Origin: Chamaelirium japonicum
Taxonomy: Eukaryota > Streptophyta > Magnoliopsida > Liliales > Melanthiaceae
Reading direction: 5' to 3'
NCBI GenBank assembly: GCA_947650365.1
Contig: OX393549.1
Span: forward strand, 36,079,335-36,143,334
DNA: 64,000 nucleotides
Of this stretch, positions 34,016 through 46,649 are shown one piece after another. The notes under the pieces are model-generated. The model saw only the letters and a program-made list of their open reading frames with translations. It had not been told where the DNA came from and made no database searches. Made by a program: the position numbers and the translations under genes. Position 1 is the stretch's first letter; each line of letters starts with the position of its first letter.

Positions 34016-36344
34016 TGTTGGAAATAAATCCATGGTAGAGGCCCGTAGCGGAAGCAAAGAATAGGTCCGAGGACCGTGAGCGGTGTGCGTTACATATCAC
34101 AATTTTCATCGAAACGATCTACATATGCGTGTATGAATCTAGCATGGCAACTACGCGAACCCCTAACGACGATCTAACGCAAAAGAACAATCTAGCATGA
34201 ATGCATGTTCTAATTATGTTAGATCTACTTGTTAGAGATCATACCTGCGTGCGGAATCTTTCACCGCGACAAATTTCTTCTTTATCGATGGAGACGGGCT
34301 ACGGATCTGCTCGACATAGCTTCGGTACGACGGCCATAACTTTCTGCTCCGAACTCCGATTGGGCTGAAATTTGGACTGCAGGTAGCCAACTTCGAGACG
34401 CAACTTTTCCAACAAGTTTGACGTCGTTTGGACTTCTGTAGCTCCCGGAATCGCAGAAACAACGTTGATTTTCTGTGCAGATTCTGGACAGCAAAAGGTT
34501 GCGGGAGACTCCTTCTAGTTCACCCGATCTCACACGATGCACGGCACCTCGTCGATGGATCTCTGAGTGCCTCCATACGACGAGCCTTCTCCTTCTACGA
34601 AAACACCATGCGAGGAAGACGAGTCGCCATCCAATGGCACAAGCGAGGGAGAGAGAGACGAGAGAGGAGATGCGAAGAGAGAAGAGGGGCTTTGGTTTCC
34701 CCATGGCTTGCATGGCCGGCCCTAGGGCTTGGCCATGCTACTAATTTCGTGCCCCCTCTCTCTCCTTCTCATATATAGGGCCGGCCTATCCATATGGATA
34801 AGGACAGTATGGATAAGGATGATTGATTCAAACCTTATCCCTATATATCTCTTCTTTATCTCTATCCTTTCCTTGTTTTCGAAAACGGTCAAAACCAGCC
34901 CGTTTTCTACGCCTCATAACCAGCCCCTTCATCGGAGGCAACAACCTCCCGAAACTAATGGGGCCGGCCTTGACCAGTCTCTCAACACTTAGGGCCGGCC
35001 CCCTTAGTGCATAGTGGCGCATGGTATGACCAAAACGCCCTTATGCCACTAGTTGGCCGTTCCTCGTGTACGAGACTTTGCAAGGCACACATAAGTGAAG
35101 TGCACCAGTGATTTCACTATTCTCTGAGGTTCCCGTAGGGTGCCCCTAGTGAAGTCAACTAGTCAACTCGCAACATGTCCCGGTGCATCGCACCCATGTG
35201 GCAAAGTCCACTTATGGCAAGGAATTGCTACATGCGTCTCTGCACTAACCTAGGGTTTCCCCTTAGTGCACACACGTAGCTACGCATCTACCGTGCACTA
35301 GTGCGAAGCACTCACGGAGCGTATGCTTGGACTTCTCGCTTCCTCTAACTACGTTCTGTGTTTCGAGGAGATGGTATAAGAACCGTACATAATGTCGATA
35401 AGGTGGAACCTTCAGGGACCAGGGTTCATGGCTTCCAACTCAGACTCGATCGGCACACTACCCGAGTGTACCATCGATCCTCTAAGTCCGAGTTAACCTG
35501 CGTAGCCACCCAGAGTGCGACGCAGGCTGCACTCCAATCCCCCCGGACTTACTATGTTCTCCCACATACCCCTGCTCTCCGCTTAGTATGGTAAACTCGC
35601 TGTCCCTCCACTGGTGCCATGACGCAACTCGAGCAGTGGAGAATACCGTCAGACTCGAGTGCTCATATGACTCGGTTCCTTCCAGGTTGACCACGTACAT
35701 CGTACCTCCGATAACTCTGCCGAGTAACCGGATCCGTCACCAGTCGAACTGATGACCACCTGGCCAGGGTTTAATACGACGTAGGTCAGACCAAGGAACG
35801 CACCTCCCGTTAGGGGTGTGGATAGCCTGCAGGAGTGACATGCTGATGCAACGCCAGCCGGGTAACCCAGTACACCGTGGTTTTGGATCACTGCATCCGG
35901 ATCCTCACACATTGGTGCGCCAAAGCACCACACAACTGGTTAGTCCACCAGACATGGCTCCTCAGGGTTTAGGACCGTTTTACCCTAAGCAGAAACACGG
36001 TTTAGTGCACCGGTGTCTGCTCACCGATCTGTGCACCGTGTTGGTTCCGTTCGGCCACAGACACTGTGCCTGGTAATGACCGTGGTGGAGACACCCACGC
36101 TCTGTCATCCCAACAGCTTAACCTGATAGGGCGACCAACCCTAATCAGAGCTGCGAACGTATTTAGGTTACATGGGACCAGTCCCTTGAGTCTCCCACTC
36201 AAGAGGATTACCATGTAGCCATGGCTCTCTGTTCTGTAATCAAAACACGTACTAAGGTACGTACCTAGATGCAATCTTATACTATCAACCATACATAGCT
36301 AAACTATAGGTTTTTACGAGCTATAGACCTCACCAATTCTAACA
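34016..36344 (-). repeat. 3' LTR of the 10-kb copia-type element
   Basis: 2329 bp, TGTTGGAAAT...ATTCTAACA on the plus strand. It holds a minus-strand open frame of 143 codons (34282-34713) without recognisable motif, also present in the other LTR. Confidence 0.93.
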
Positions 36345-36358
36345 ATCTCCCACTAGGT
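36345..36358 (-). promoter_or_regulatory. Polypurine tract of the 10-kb element
   Basis: The minus strand reads ACCTAGTGGGAGAT immediately before the 3' LTR, typical of Ty1/copia elements. Confidence 0.75.
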
Positions 36359-39300
36359 CTAACGAGGAATAACGGTGTTGAGCTCTGTAGCTTCTACATG
36401 CTACCCAAAAGCCTTTGCAGGAATTCCCTAATGGAATTGGCAACATTGTCTGTAGATTCCACCTCAGTACCGCTACTTGCATTTCCTCCTATAACTGTCA
36501 GATCAAGTGAAGTTTGTACTTGATGGGTTTTCCCTCACGGTGGTGCCTAGTCTCCTTGGACCTTGCTTACCGCTCTTCTGTTGCAACAACAGATAACTGA
36601 GCTTCTGGTACGCGTCCCAAGTTCTCTAAAAACTTCCTAAGCCTTACCACCTGATATATTACCTAGCACGCAACAACGTGCTAAGCCTCTGTGGTAGAGT
36701 CTGTGATTCACTCTTGCTTCACACTCTACCAACTACCGCTTCTAATCCCAAGATAAAAATAATCCCTGAAATCGATTCTCTGGAACACACATCTGACACT
36801 AAAGTTAGATCCTGTGTGTCCAATCGATATCAGGACCTGTGAAGTGCAAGCTAACTCACAATCCTTACTTAACGAGGATTTCTGAGTATACCCTTCACAT
36901 CGGTCCAAAGATCTGGACCCGGGTTCGACTGAAACCGACCCATCTTCCTGCTGCGCAATAGATATCTAGCCTCGTAAAACGAATCTGGCTAGAATCTTAT
37001 CTTCATGCGTAGCCTGTGACAGCAAGAGAATCTTGCTCTGGTTATCTAGAGTTACCTTGATTCCCAGAGCATAACTCACCTCACTAGGGTCTTTCACATC
37101 GAATTGTGATGACTACAAATCTTTACCGTAAACAATATTCTTACATCATTTTCAATCAGTAGGATATCGTTAACGTAAAGTACTACGTACACCCTTGTAG
37201 CTTTTTCACCTTTCTTGTACCTACTTGGTTTATCCTCATTCTGATCAAATCCGTGTGAGCGGATTCCCTTGATCAAAATAGACATTCCATCCTGGATGCT
37301 TGCATCAGTCCATAAATGGACCGTTGCAACTTGCATTCCATATCTTCCTAACCTACTGACACAAAGCCTGAGGCTACATCATCCATATGTCCTTTCCAAA
37401 TTCCCGTTAGGGAATAACTGTCTTGACATCCATCAACCAGATCTCCCAAGTATAATGGGCTGTGATGGATTAAGAGAATCCGTTATAGACTTAGGCATAG
37501 CTATCAGTGAGATGGTTTTGACATAGTCAATCCCTTCTCCTTTGGTAACTAATCTAGCTACTTAAGTCTTAACCGGGTGCTCTTCTTATACACCTCCTAC
37601 ACCCTGAAGGGTGATAGTGCTATAAGTGTCAAGACTGTTCCAAGGGACATTGATGCATGCTTGCCTCCATGGTCTTTTGTCAGTCAGAGCTGTCGAAAGC
37701 TCCCACTACTTCTTCGTAGCTCTAGGGATCATCCTCCTGAAACTCTGGATTAACTATCGAAGTTTCTCCATAGTATCTTTCAGGAGCTCTGATAGTCCCA
37801 CAACGACGAGGTGGTGGTGGTACAAAGGAAGCTCCCACTACTTCTTCGTAGCTCTAGGGATTATCCTCCTGAAACTCTGGATTAACTATCAAAGTTTCTC
37901 CATAGCATCTTTCAGGAGCTCTGATGGTCCCACAACGACGAAGTGGTGGTGGTACAAAAGTGAATTGTTTCTACAGTACCTGGTATACTAGTTTCTTGTA
38001 TCATCTACTCCCACTACGTTTTCAGATGCGCACTCTCTACCAGTACCCAGTAGTTCACCCAGAACTACTTTACCGGTAAACTTATGGTCTATAATATAAT
38101 CCTGGTCTAGGTAGATGGTATTCGTAGAAACGATTACCTTCCAAACCTCAAGATCATAGAACAGTCCACCTTATGCCTCCTAAGGGTAACCTACAAACAG
38201 ATATACCTGGAACTATATCTCCATCTCATCCCTCTTGTCCTTTTGCACAAGTGCAGGACAACCCTATATCTCGAGACTCTATAGTGTCAGCTTTCGCTTA
38301 GACCATAGCTCTCTATAGGTCTGAGGCACTGATCTAGATGAGAGAGAGTTTCAGATATAAGCTACTGTTTTAAGGTACAACCCCACCAAAGGGTGGGTAG
38401 TACATTTGGCAATATTCATCATACTACGGACCATGTCAAACAGAGTCCGATTCCTTCTCTCAGAGACTTCATTCTGACGTGTCATCCTTAGAGCATTTAA
38501 CTGGGAGATAATCCCATACTCTCTCAGGATCCTATGGAATTCGTCCGATAGTGACTTATTTCTTTGATTAAATCGAAGAGTCTTCTATCGTCTAGACGCT
38601 CTTGGAACCATAGACGTCAAAATTAACTAACTCCTATACCTTAGTGGCCCTTTTAGTTATTCTGCCTTCCAGATAACATTCATAGGTTAGAAGGATCTCC
38701 GATGAATCTGTGAACAGAAACTCGGCCTTCTTTTACCTTTGAATTTATCTAAGGCAGAATATCTAAATCAGAGGGGTCACAAATGGGATAGCTTCTCCGA
38801 AGGATTTAGATGAATTTAAATTAGACGCTGCAGCTGTCATGATATCTATTTCCGAATTAGGATTAAATATAAAGAGATTATTCTGATCTATTTCTCTAGT
38901 AATGAAGCTATCTATTTAGTTTAAGATACACACCTACGGTGCTGTCTAAAACTAAAAACTTCATTTACCAAAGAGGAAACAGAACTACATCTCTAAAAAA
39001 AAAACAAAATCCGTATTTCGGAAAAACTAAGACAATCATATCTAACAGCTTCCGCAGCGGCTTATGGTATCAGTACCTATGTTAGGATTCCTTCACTATA
39101 AAGTAGCCTTCTGCTTTCCTTGAATATCTGTAGACCAGAAGTCTACATTCCAAGAAGCATAAGAACTGCTACTAGATAGCGACTCAACTCCTAACATCCT
39201 GAGGTCATACTCAATCTTCAAATACCCCCTATGCTCGCCACAGCGGAAATACTTCCGTCCTTGGCGTTACCAGACTTAGGATTCCACACCAGTTTCTGCA

Positions 39301-41720
39301 CTAGAATAGTTTTCGATCTCTTATAAGTTATTCCCTTAGGTTCTTCTAAAGAAGACCTAGGTTAAGCACTAAAGGCATTGCCTTTAATCTTGATCTCATC
39401 CTTTGTCTCTTGGAAATCTCCTTAGAAGTTCTGCGTTTATCATCTCTAACTTGTTAAAGCTAAAGTCTCTGATAACGCCTTCGAAGGTTCCAGACAAGGA
39501 TGCAAGACAGACGTCTTCCACCACCTCGTCATCTGGTACCATGTCTTGGGAATCTAGTTCGTTCTGGAACTCAAAGATGTGTTCCCGAACAAGCATACCC
39601 ACTGACATCTCGGTACCGACAAGTATCTTAGTGGAAAAACGATGAGTCGACTGACTTCGCCTTCCAGACATCTAATGCAAGTAAAACTTAATTAGAGAAA
39701 ACCCGGCATATCTCTGACTCGCTTCTAAAGAATTGTCCGCAAGTCTGCTATAACATAGCACTTGCACATCTCCTTAGACTCTCGCCAGTCTTCATATGCC
39801 CTAGTTAGTGCCCTAGTGATATCTGGACCCATTAGGTCCAGTACAGGGATATTTAGATTGCATGCCAATGTACATTTACTACCCTAAGCATAAGCTAAAG
39901 ATTGCGCTTCCACTCTACGTAGTTAGAGACCCGATAACTGGTTCTCTTATGGGATAGCGGATAGGGGAACTATATGGTTGAATGAAAATGAATGCAGGAA
40001 AACTTATTTTATGGATTTTAAAAATAAGCTAATTATATCCAAATGTCAGCGCTACCCTCACAGCGAAGACACCTCTATGGATTAATTTAACCATGTATGT
40101 AAGATCTCGGAATAGGCTGCACCTGTCCGAGGGGGCAGTGTGCAGGTCATCCGCTTACACGGGTCTTTCCCTTGACCCTATCCAAATCTGCCAACTAAGG
40201 GCTTTGATGAACCATGGTTATCTTTTGGCCAGTACCACGTGATCACCATTGTCTTCGCAACGAATACCTCACGTGTACTTCGGATGCTTAACCACGAGCC
40301 TAGGCAATTACGGAACGGAAGTTCTAACGGCCCCCACGAGGGTGAGTAAAAGCCTGAACCCTTGGCGCCGTAATCGCCATATCCCGAGGGAGATCACTAA
40401 GTAGCTTGGCATGGAAAAACACAGCTCTCACCCGAGGGGGTTGTTGAGTTATGCCCTCTCACCCGAGCACGAAGTGATTGGCCATGGAGGCCAGAGGATC
40501 TCTAAAAGTCCTCTCTTGCATCCCTTATTAAATTTGAGGGTTATTTAATGCAAGTATGAGTGTATACTAAGGTCACGACAACCTATACACTAGACCCTGG
40601 TCATACCATGCTCCCACTAGCGTTTCAAGCCTTTTGCGAAGCATTAATCGATCTCGGAATATCATAGTCCCTGCCTCAAGTGGATTTCTCCACTCAAGGG
40701 TCACATTACATATCCCAAGAACATCGATGCTTTGCAAACTTGGCTATTACGCTAATGCCCTGGAGCCTAGCCTAAGGTCAGACTGACAGGAAAGGTCTTC
40801 CACTACCATGGCGCCTCGCTTATAAATTTGACGAATGATGTCATAGTAGAATTCCAACTCATTCTAGGTTTCGATGCTTGCCAAATAGGCACACCCGACT
40901 AATCGGGTGTTGACCTAATGGGGGCATAACCAAATATGAGGAATTCATGCTATCATTAAGGGTCAATTAAATAATAGGCGTCACTAGTGGAATCCTATCC
41001 TAATAAGGTCGCTAGGACCCGAGGGGAAAGGGCATCCCTCTAACACAGATAATCAAATTATCGCATCGGGGTTCTCTACAGAAATATAAAGAACTACTGA
41101 AAGAAATAAGCACACAACTGAATCAAGTTCAGGGTCTGACCCCTGAACCTGACTGGCACAGCGCAAGCTCTCTGTCTCCTTCGCAAGGCTCTCGATCCGG
41201 TGTAAGCCTCTGTATACGATCTCCTGACGCTTTCTGCCCTTTGCCGTCAACGTGTACGCTTCGCCGGATCGTCATCGTCCTCCAAGGTTCCGCTCATCTT
41301 CCCGGTAGTGGATCTCCACGGCAAGTCCTCCTCTTCAATCTGTAACCGAAAAAGATCTAGTACGCTTCGAGCAAGTGCTCGTTCGTACACAATTTCCTAG
41401 AAAGAAAAGGAAAACAAACCAAGCAAAAGCCTGGGAATCAAGGGTGGTAAATCTTCACCTCTTGCCCGACTATGGCTCTAAAATCTATCCACACACAGAA
41501 GAAAAACATCCAGACAAAATCGCTAACACGGGGTCCGACCCCCGGTAGCAAGCAATCACATATCCAGAATAATTTTAGAAGTGGCACCCTGCAAGAACGA
41601 TTCATAGAACACACAAAAAAATATACTATGCATGATCTACTCGTAGAACCCCGATGACGGCACATACTATTCAAGCGCACATGACGGTTTCATAAAAAAC
41701 ATGAAACACACACCACTAGC
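36359..41720 (-). pseudogene. copia gag-pol relic inside the 10-kb element
   Basis: Order on the minus strand fits copia: a gag-like remnant around 39396-39671 (REHIFEFQNELDSQ, FSFNKLEMINAELLRRF), an RT remnant around 37094-37560 (DASIQDGMSILIKGIRSHGF, YVVLYVNDILLIENDV, where YVDD has become YVND), and a VESTDNVA-type RNase H tail near 36450. Everything else is broken by stops and frameshifts, so no protein is made. A 132-bp tandem duplication lies at 37699-37962. Confidence 0.75.
37699..37962. repeat. Tandem duplication, 132-bp unit
   Basis: GCTCCCACTACTTCTTCGTA at 37699 recurs at 37831. The unit is exactly 44 codons long, so the duplication did not change frame, and the copies differ at a few positions. 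Confidence 0.9.
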
Positions 41721-41734
41721 AAGCTCTGATACCA
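41721..41734 (-). promoter_or_regulatory. Primer binding site, initiator tRNA-Met
   Basis: The minus strand reads TGGTATCAGAGCTT two bases inside the 5' LTR, the standard plant copia primer site complementary to the 3' end of initiator tRNA-Met. Confidence 0.9.
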
Positions 41735-41736
41735 AT

Positions 41737-44065
41737 TGTTGGAAATAAATCCATGGTAGAGGCCCGCAGCGGAAGCAAAGAATAGGTCCGAGGACCGTGA
41801 GCGGTGTGCGTTACATATCACAATTTTCATCGAAACGATCTACATATGCGTGTATGAATCTAGCATGGCAACTACGCGAACCCCTAACGACGATCTAACG
41901 CAAAAGAACAATCTAGCATGAATGCATGTTCTAATTATGTTAGATCTACTTGTTAGAGATCATACCTGCGTGCGGAATCTTTCACCGCGACAAATTTTTT
42001 CTTTGTCGATGGAGACGGGCTACGGATCTGCTCGATATAGCTTCGGTACGACGGCTATAACTTTCTGCTCCGAACTCCGATTGGACTGAAATTTGGACTG
42101 CAGGTAGCCAACTTCGAGATGCAACTTTTCCAACAAGTTTGACATCGTTTGGACTTCTGTAGCTCCCGGAATCGCAGAAACAACGTTGATTTTCTGTGCA
42201 GATTCTGGACAGCAAAAGGTTGCGGGAGACTCCTTCTAGTTCACCCGATCTCACACGATGCACGGCACCTCGTCGATGGATCTCTGAGTGCCTCCATACG
42301 ACGAGCCTTCTCCTTCTACGAAAACACCATGCGAGGAAGGCGAGTCGCCATCCAATGGCACAAGCGAGGGAGAGAGAGACGAGAGAGGAGATGCGAAGAG
42401 AGAAGAGGGGCTTTGGTTTCCCCATGGCTTGCATGGCCGGCCCTAGGGCTTGCCCATGCTACTAATTTCGTGCCCCCTCTCTCTCCTTCTCATATATAGG
42501 GTCGGCCTATCCATATGGATAAGGATAGTATGGATAAGGATGATTGATTCAAACCTTATCCCTATATATCTCTTCTTTATCTCTATCCTTTCCTTGTTTT
42601 CGAAAACGGTCAAAACCAGCCCGTTTTCTGCGCCTCATAACCGGCCCCTTCATCGGAGGCAACAACCTCCCGAAACTAATGGGGCCGGCCTTGACCAGTC
42701 TCTCAACACTTAGGGCCGGCCCCCTTAGTGCATAGTGGCGCATGGTATGACCAAAACGCCCTTATGCCACTAGTTGGCCGTTCCTCGTGTACGAGACTTT
42801 GCAAGGCACACATAAGTAAAGTGCACCAGTGATTTCACTATTCTCTGAGGTTCCCGTAGGGTGCCCCTAGTGAAGTCAACTAGTCAACTCGCAACATGTC
42901 CCGGTGCATCGCACCCATGTGGCAAAGTCCACTTATGGCAAGGAATTGCTACATGCGTCTCTGCACTAACCTAGGGTTTCCCCTTAGTGCACACACGTAG
43001 CTACGCATCTACCGTGCACTAGTGCGAAGCACTCACGGAGCGTATGCTTGGACTTCTCGCTTCCTCTAACTACGTTCTGTGTTTCGAGGAGATGGTATAA
43101 GAACCGTACATAATGTCGATAAGGTGGAACCTTCAGGGACCAGGGTTCATGGCTTCCAACTCAGACTCGATCGGCACACTACCCGAGTGTACCATCGATC
43201 CTCTGAGTCCGAGTTAACCTGCGTAGCCACCCAGAGTGCGACGTAGGCTGCACTCCAATCCCCCCGGACTTACTATGTTCTCCCACATACCCCTGCTCTC
43301 CGCTTAGTATGGTAAACTCGCTGTCCCTCCACTGGTGCCATGACGCAACTCGAGCGGTGGAGAATACCGTCAGACTCGAGTGCTTATATGACTCGGTTCC
43401 TTCCAGGTTGACCACGTACATCGTACCTCCGATAACTCTGCCGAGTAACCGGATCCGTCACCAGTCGAACTGATGACCACCTGGCCAGGGTTTAATACGA
43501 CGTAGGTCAGACCAAGGAACGCACCTCCCGTTAGGGGTGTGGATAGCCTGCAGGAGTGACATGCTGATGCAACGCCAGCCGGGTAACCCAGTACACCGTG
43601 GTTTTGGATCACTGCATCTGGATCCTCACACATTGGTGCGCCAAAGCACCACACAACTGGTTAGTCCACCAGACATGGCTCCTCAGGGTTTAGGACCGTT
43701 TTACCCTAAGCAGAAACACGGTTTAGTGCACCGGTGTCTGCTCACCGATCTGTGTACCGTGTTGGTTCCGTTCGGCCACAGACACTGTGCCTGGTAATGA
43801 CCGTGGTGGAGACACCCATGCTCTGTCATCCCAACAGCTTAACCTGATAGGGCGACCAACCCTAATCAGAGCTGCGAACGTATTTAGGTTACATGGGACC
43901 AGTCCCTTGAGTCTCCCACTCAAGAGGATTACCATGTAGCCATGGCTCTCTGTTCTGTAATCAAAACACGTACTAAGGTACGTACCTAGATGCAATCTTA
44001 TACTATCAACCATACATAGCTAAACTATAGGTTTTTACGAGCTATAGACCTCACCAATTCTAACA
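41737..44065 (-). repeat. 5' LTR of the 10-kb copia-type element
   Basis: 2329 bp and about 99% identical to 34016-36344 by eye. Contains the element promoter and a 150-codon minus-strand open frame (41982-42434) starting about 60 bp behind the TATA box. Confidence 0.93.
42493..42498 (-). promoter_or_regulatory. TATA box of the 10-kb element's 5' LTR
   Basis: The minus strand reads CCCTATATATGAG; predicted start about 30 bp to the left. The same box lies in the 3' LTR near 34773-34778. Confidence 0.55.
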
Positions 44066-44070
44066 GGGAG

Positions 44071-44670
44071 TGTGGTGGCTTGAACGGCGACGAGGAAAGG
44101 AATGACGACAAGGGCAGCGACGATTGATCGAGATTCGAACAACTATTGATCGTGGAAGATCTCACTCTGGTTTCAACCTACTGCTAGGTATATGCTAATC
44201 CCCATTGTGATTGAGTTTTGATTTGTTCTCTTTCTCACTATCTTTGTGATGGATCTTTTGAACCAACCATAGGTATATTTCAACTCTGATGTGATGATTT
44301 TTTTTACTAGGATTAAAGTGTGATGATTTTTTTATTATGGTTTTAACTCTCTCCTATTTTTTTTTTGGGTTCTAGTGTGCGATGATTTTTTGGTTATGGT
44401 CCCAAAATTTTATTAGAGGGACATGAGGGACAAATTCCATCTCGGTGTGATTAATTTTTTTGTTAGGGTTATGGTTCTAAAATTTTTTGGTTGGGGTTAT
44501 AATAGTTTTTTTTCTTTATATATTTGGGTGTTTGTTGGGTAACAGATCCGACCCTAATTTCCATATTTCCTTACAGACTTGTGTAAATATTATTATGAGT
44601 AAATATAGTATTTTTGATATGCAGGTTTCAATTGATGTTTCTTACCGTTTAAGATTTATTATTTGTTACC
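44071..44670. other. Interior of the Mutator-like element
   Basis: Lies between the two nested LTR elements. It has several near-repeats of GTGTGATGATTTTTT and splice-like strings (TTCCTTACAG, TATGCAG), which might be introns of a captured host gene. 44313-44670 recurs at 60264-60621. No protein recognised. Confidence 0.4.
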
Positions 44671-46086
44671 TGTGGGGGGTTTTTAGTCGAACCGGGCGGT
44701 TCGGGTGGCGAGCACAATCTAACAAGCCGAATACAAAGATAGACGGTAGTTACGTGGAAAAACCCCTTCGCAACGTCGAAGGGGAAAAAACCACGGGTGG
44801 GGCGAGAATGCACTAAAACAGCTCCTTCGTTTACAATCTCTCACCTTGACCCCAAGTACAATCCCCGAGGACCGGTCTCCCAAACTACCGACCTCTGCAA
44901 TTTCACTCTGACTACTGACCGCTGCAGACAACGTCTGTCTGCAGGTCGCTGCAAACAGTATCTGGCTGCTGACCGACCGACCTCCGCAGACAGTTTCTGA
45001 GTGCAGGCCGACGGACCTCCGCAGACAGTTTCTGGGTGCTGACCGACCGACCTCCGCAGACAGCTTCTGGGTGCAGACCGACGGACCTCCGCAGCTCCGC
45101 AAATTCCGGGACGAAACGGGCAGCGTCTCCTCCAGAATTCCTTCTCCTCTCACTGAAGGGGTAGGTCCCCTTTTATAGTGGCGGGGTGACGGTTACACTC
45201 CGCGAAAATCGGGCGAGTGACGTGTCCCCGCAATGAGCTCAACCGCCGCGATGACGTGGCGCGCGGTTGACACCTGGTCACGTCGAGCCGGAAATCGCGG
45301 AGCGTCGTCACACCGTGAGATCTCCGGGTTTGGCTGTCGCTTCACACTTCGGCTCGTTGCATGTCCCATCGAGGGAGAGAGAGGTTGTTGTCTGGCCGAC
45401 CTCCTTTTGTCTGGATACACGCCGACCGAGAGCCACAGGGGGGGTGCTGCCTCCCCCCTGGATACATGCCGACCCAAAGAAGGGGGGGGGGGGGCTGCCT
45501 CCTTGTGTAACAACCGGCCGACCCCTCCTTTCTCTGGATACATGCCAACCCAAAGAAAGGGGGGGGGGCTGCCTCCTTGTGTAACAACCGGCCGACCCCC
45601 CCTTTCTCTGGATACATGCCGACCCAAAGAAAAGGGGGGGGGGCTGCCTCCTTGTGTAACAACCGGCCGACCCCCCCCCTTCCTCTGGATACATGCCGAC
45701 CCAAAGAAAGGGGGGGGGGGGCTGCCTCCTTGTGTAACAACCGGCCGACCCCCCCTTTCTCTGGATACATGCCGACCCAAAGAAAAGGGGGGGGGGGGCT
45801 GCCTCCTTGTGTAACAACCGGCCGACCCCCCCTTCCTCTGGATACATGCCGACCCAAAGAAAGGGGGGGGGGGGGGCTGCCTCCTTGTGTAACAACCGGC
45901 CGACCCCCCCTTCCTCTGGATACATGCCGACCCAAAGAAGGGGGGGGGGGGGCTGCCTCCTCCTTGGCTACATGCCGACCGTACGGCCCCCTATGGGGGG
46001 TGCTGCCTCCCCCTTGGCTACATGCCGACCGTACGGCCCCCCTTGGTGACTGGCCGACCGCCTCCAAAAAAGGAGCGGTACACACA
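44671..46086 (-). repeat. Tat-2 3' LTR (1416 bp)
   Basis: TGTGGGG...ACACA on the plus strand. It is about 300 bp longer than the 5' LTR because it holds six rather than two units of a 70-80 bp G-run/C-run repeat (CTTGTGTAACAACCGGCCGA core, about 45480-45960). A TATAAAA box on the minus strand is the complement of 45171-45177 and would drive transcription out of the element to the left. Confidence 0.93.
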
Positions 46087-46098
46087 ATACCTCCTCCT
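46087..46098 (-). promoter_or_regulatory. Tat-2 polypurine tract
   Basis: The minus strand reads AGGAGGAGGTAT directly before the 3' LTR. Confidence 0.75.
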
Positions 46099-46358
46099 GA
46101 CTGGACGGTCTTCGGTCCCGCCCGGTCAGGATAACTTCACCTCGATTTGCGTGCAGTCTCAACTTGCACGCTAGCATCACCTTACGCGCCCGCACCAGCT
46201 TGCATGCGCATCTCGGTTTGCGTGCCCGCCTCAGTTCGGGGCTGTTGCAACTCAAAAACAGCTGTCTAGAGTTTCTCCTGATTTTTCGCCAAATGGCGTC
46301 GCCGGGCGCCGCCACCTCGCCTCCTCGAAATTCGAACCCATCCATCTCCAACTTCGTC

Positions 46359-46366
46359 TATAAATA
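46359..46366 (+). promoter_or_regulatory. TATA box of the Tat-2 antisense gene
   Basis: TATAAATA on the plus strand, with GC-rich sequence before it and a CT-rich leader (TTTCTCTCCTCTGCTTCAGA) after it. Predicted start at about 46390. It is absent from Tat-1, where this whole region is deleted. Confidence 0.65.
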
Positions 46367-46439
46367 GGTGTCAGATGGTTCATTTCTCTCCTCTGCTTCA
46401 GATCTTTCCTCTGCGGCTGAAGGTTTATTCGGGAGGAGT

Positions 46440-46645
46440 TTCGCTTGAATACACGTCGAAGACTTGCGTGTCGGCTCGTTTGTATACACGTCGAGTGCCT
46501 GTACGTCAGCTCGTTTGTATACACGTCGAGTGCCTGCACGTCAGCTCGTTTGTATACACGTCGAGTGCCTGTACGTCAGCTCGTTTGTATACACGTCGAG
46601 TGCCTGCGCGTCAGCTCGTTTGTATACACGTCGAGTGCCAGCGGC
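46440..46645. repeat. 35-bp tandem repeat in the antisense gene leader
   Basis: Units anchored on CTCGTTTGTATACACGTCGA at 46475, 46510, 46545, 46580 and 46615, with a diverged first unit at about 46440. Since 35 is not a multiple of 3, each frame reads a rotating mixture of the same peptides and all three frames stay open through the array. Confidence 0.92.
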
Positions 46646-46649
46646 GAAG

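Larger units (their letters stand above)
34016..44065 (-). mobile_element. copia-type LTR retrotransposon with decayed interior (10 kb)
   Basis: Both LTRs are exactly 2329 bp (34016-36344 and 41737-44065), flanked by the target duplication GGGAG (34011-34015 and 44066-44070). The primer site for initiator tRNA-Met and a polypurine tract show minus-strand orientation. The LTRs differ at only about twenty positions by my reading, nearly all transitions, so insertion was recent, yet the 5.4 kb interior has only shredded copia relics. It was therefore probably mobilised in trans as a non-autonomous element. Confidence 0.93.

Noticed and set aside
46464-46649. A longer N-terminus for the antisense protein starting at 46464
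   Set aside because: The extra 62 codons are only the translated 35-bp repeat, which is open in all frames. The Met at 46650 begins the non-repetitive protein.
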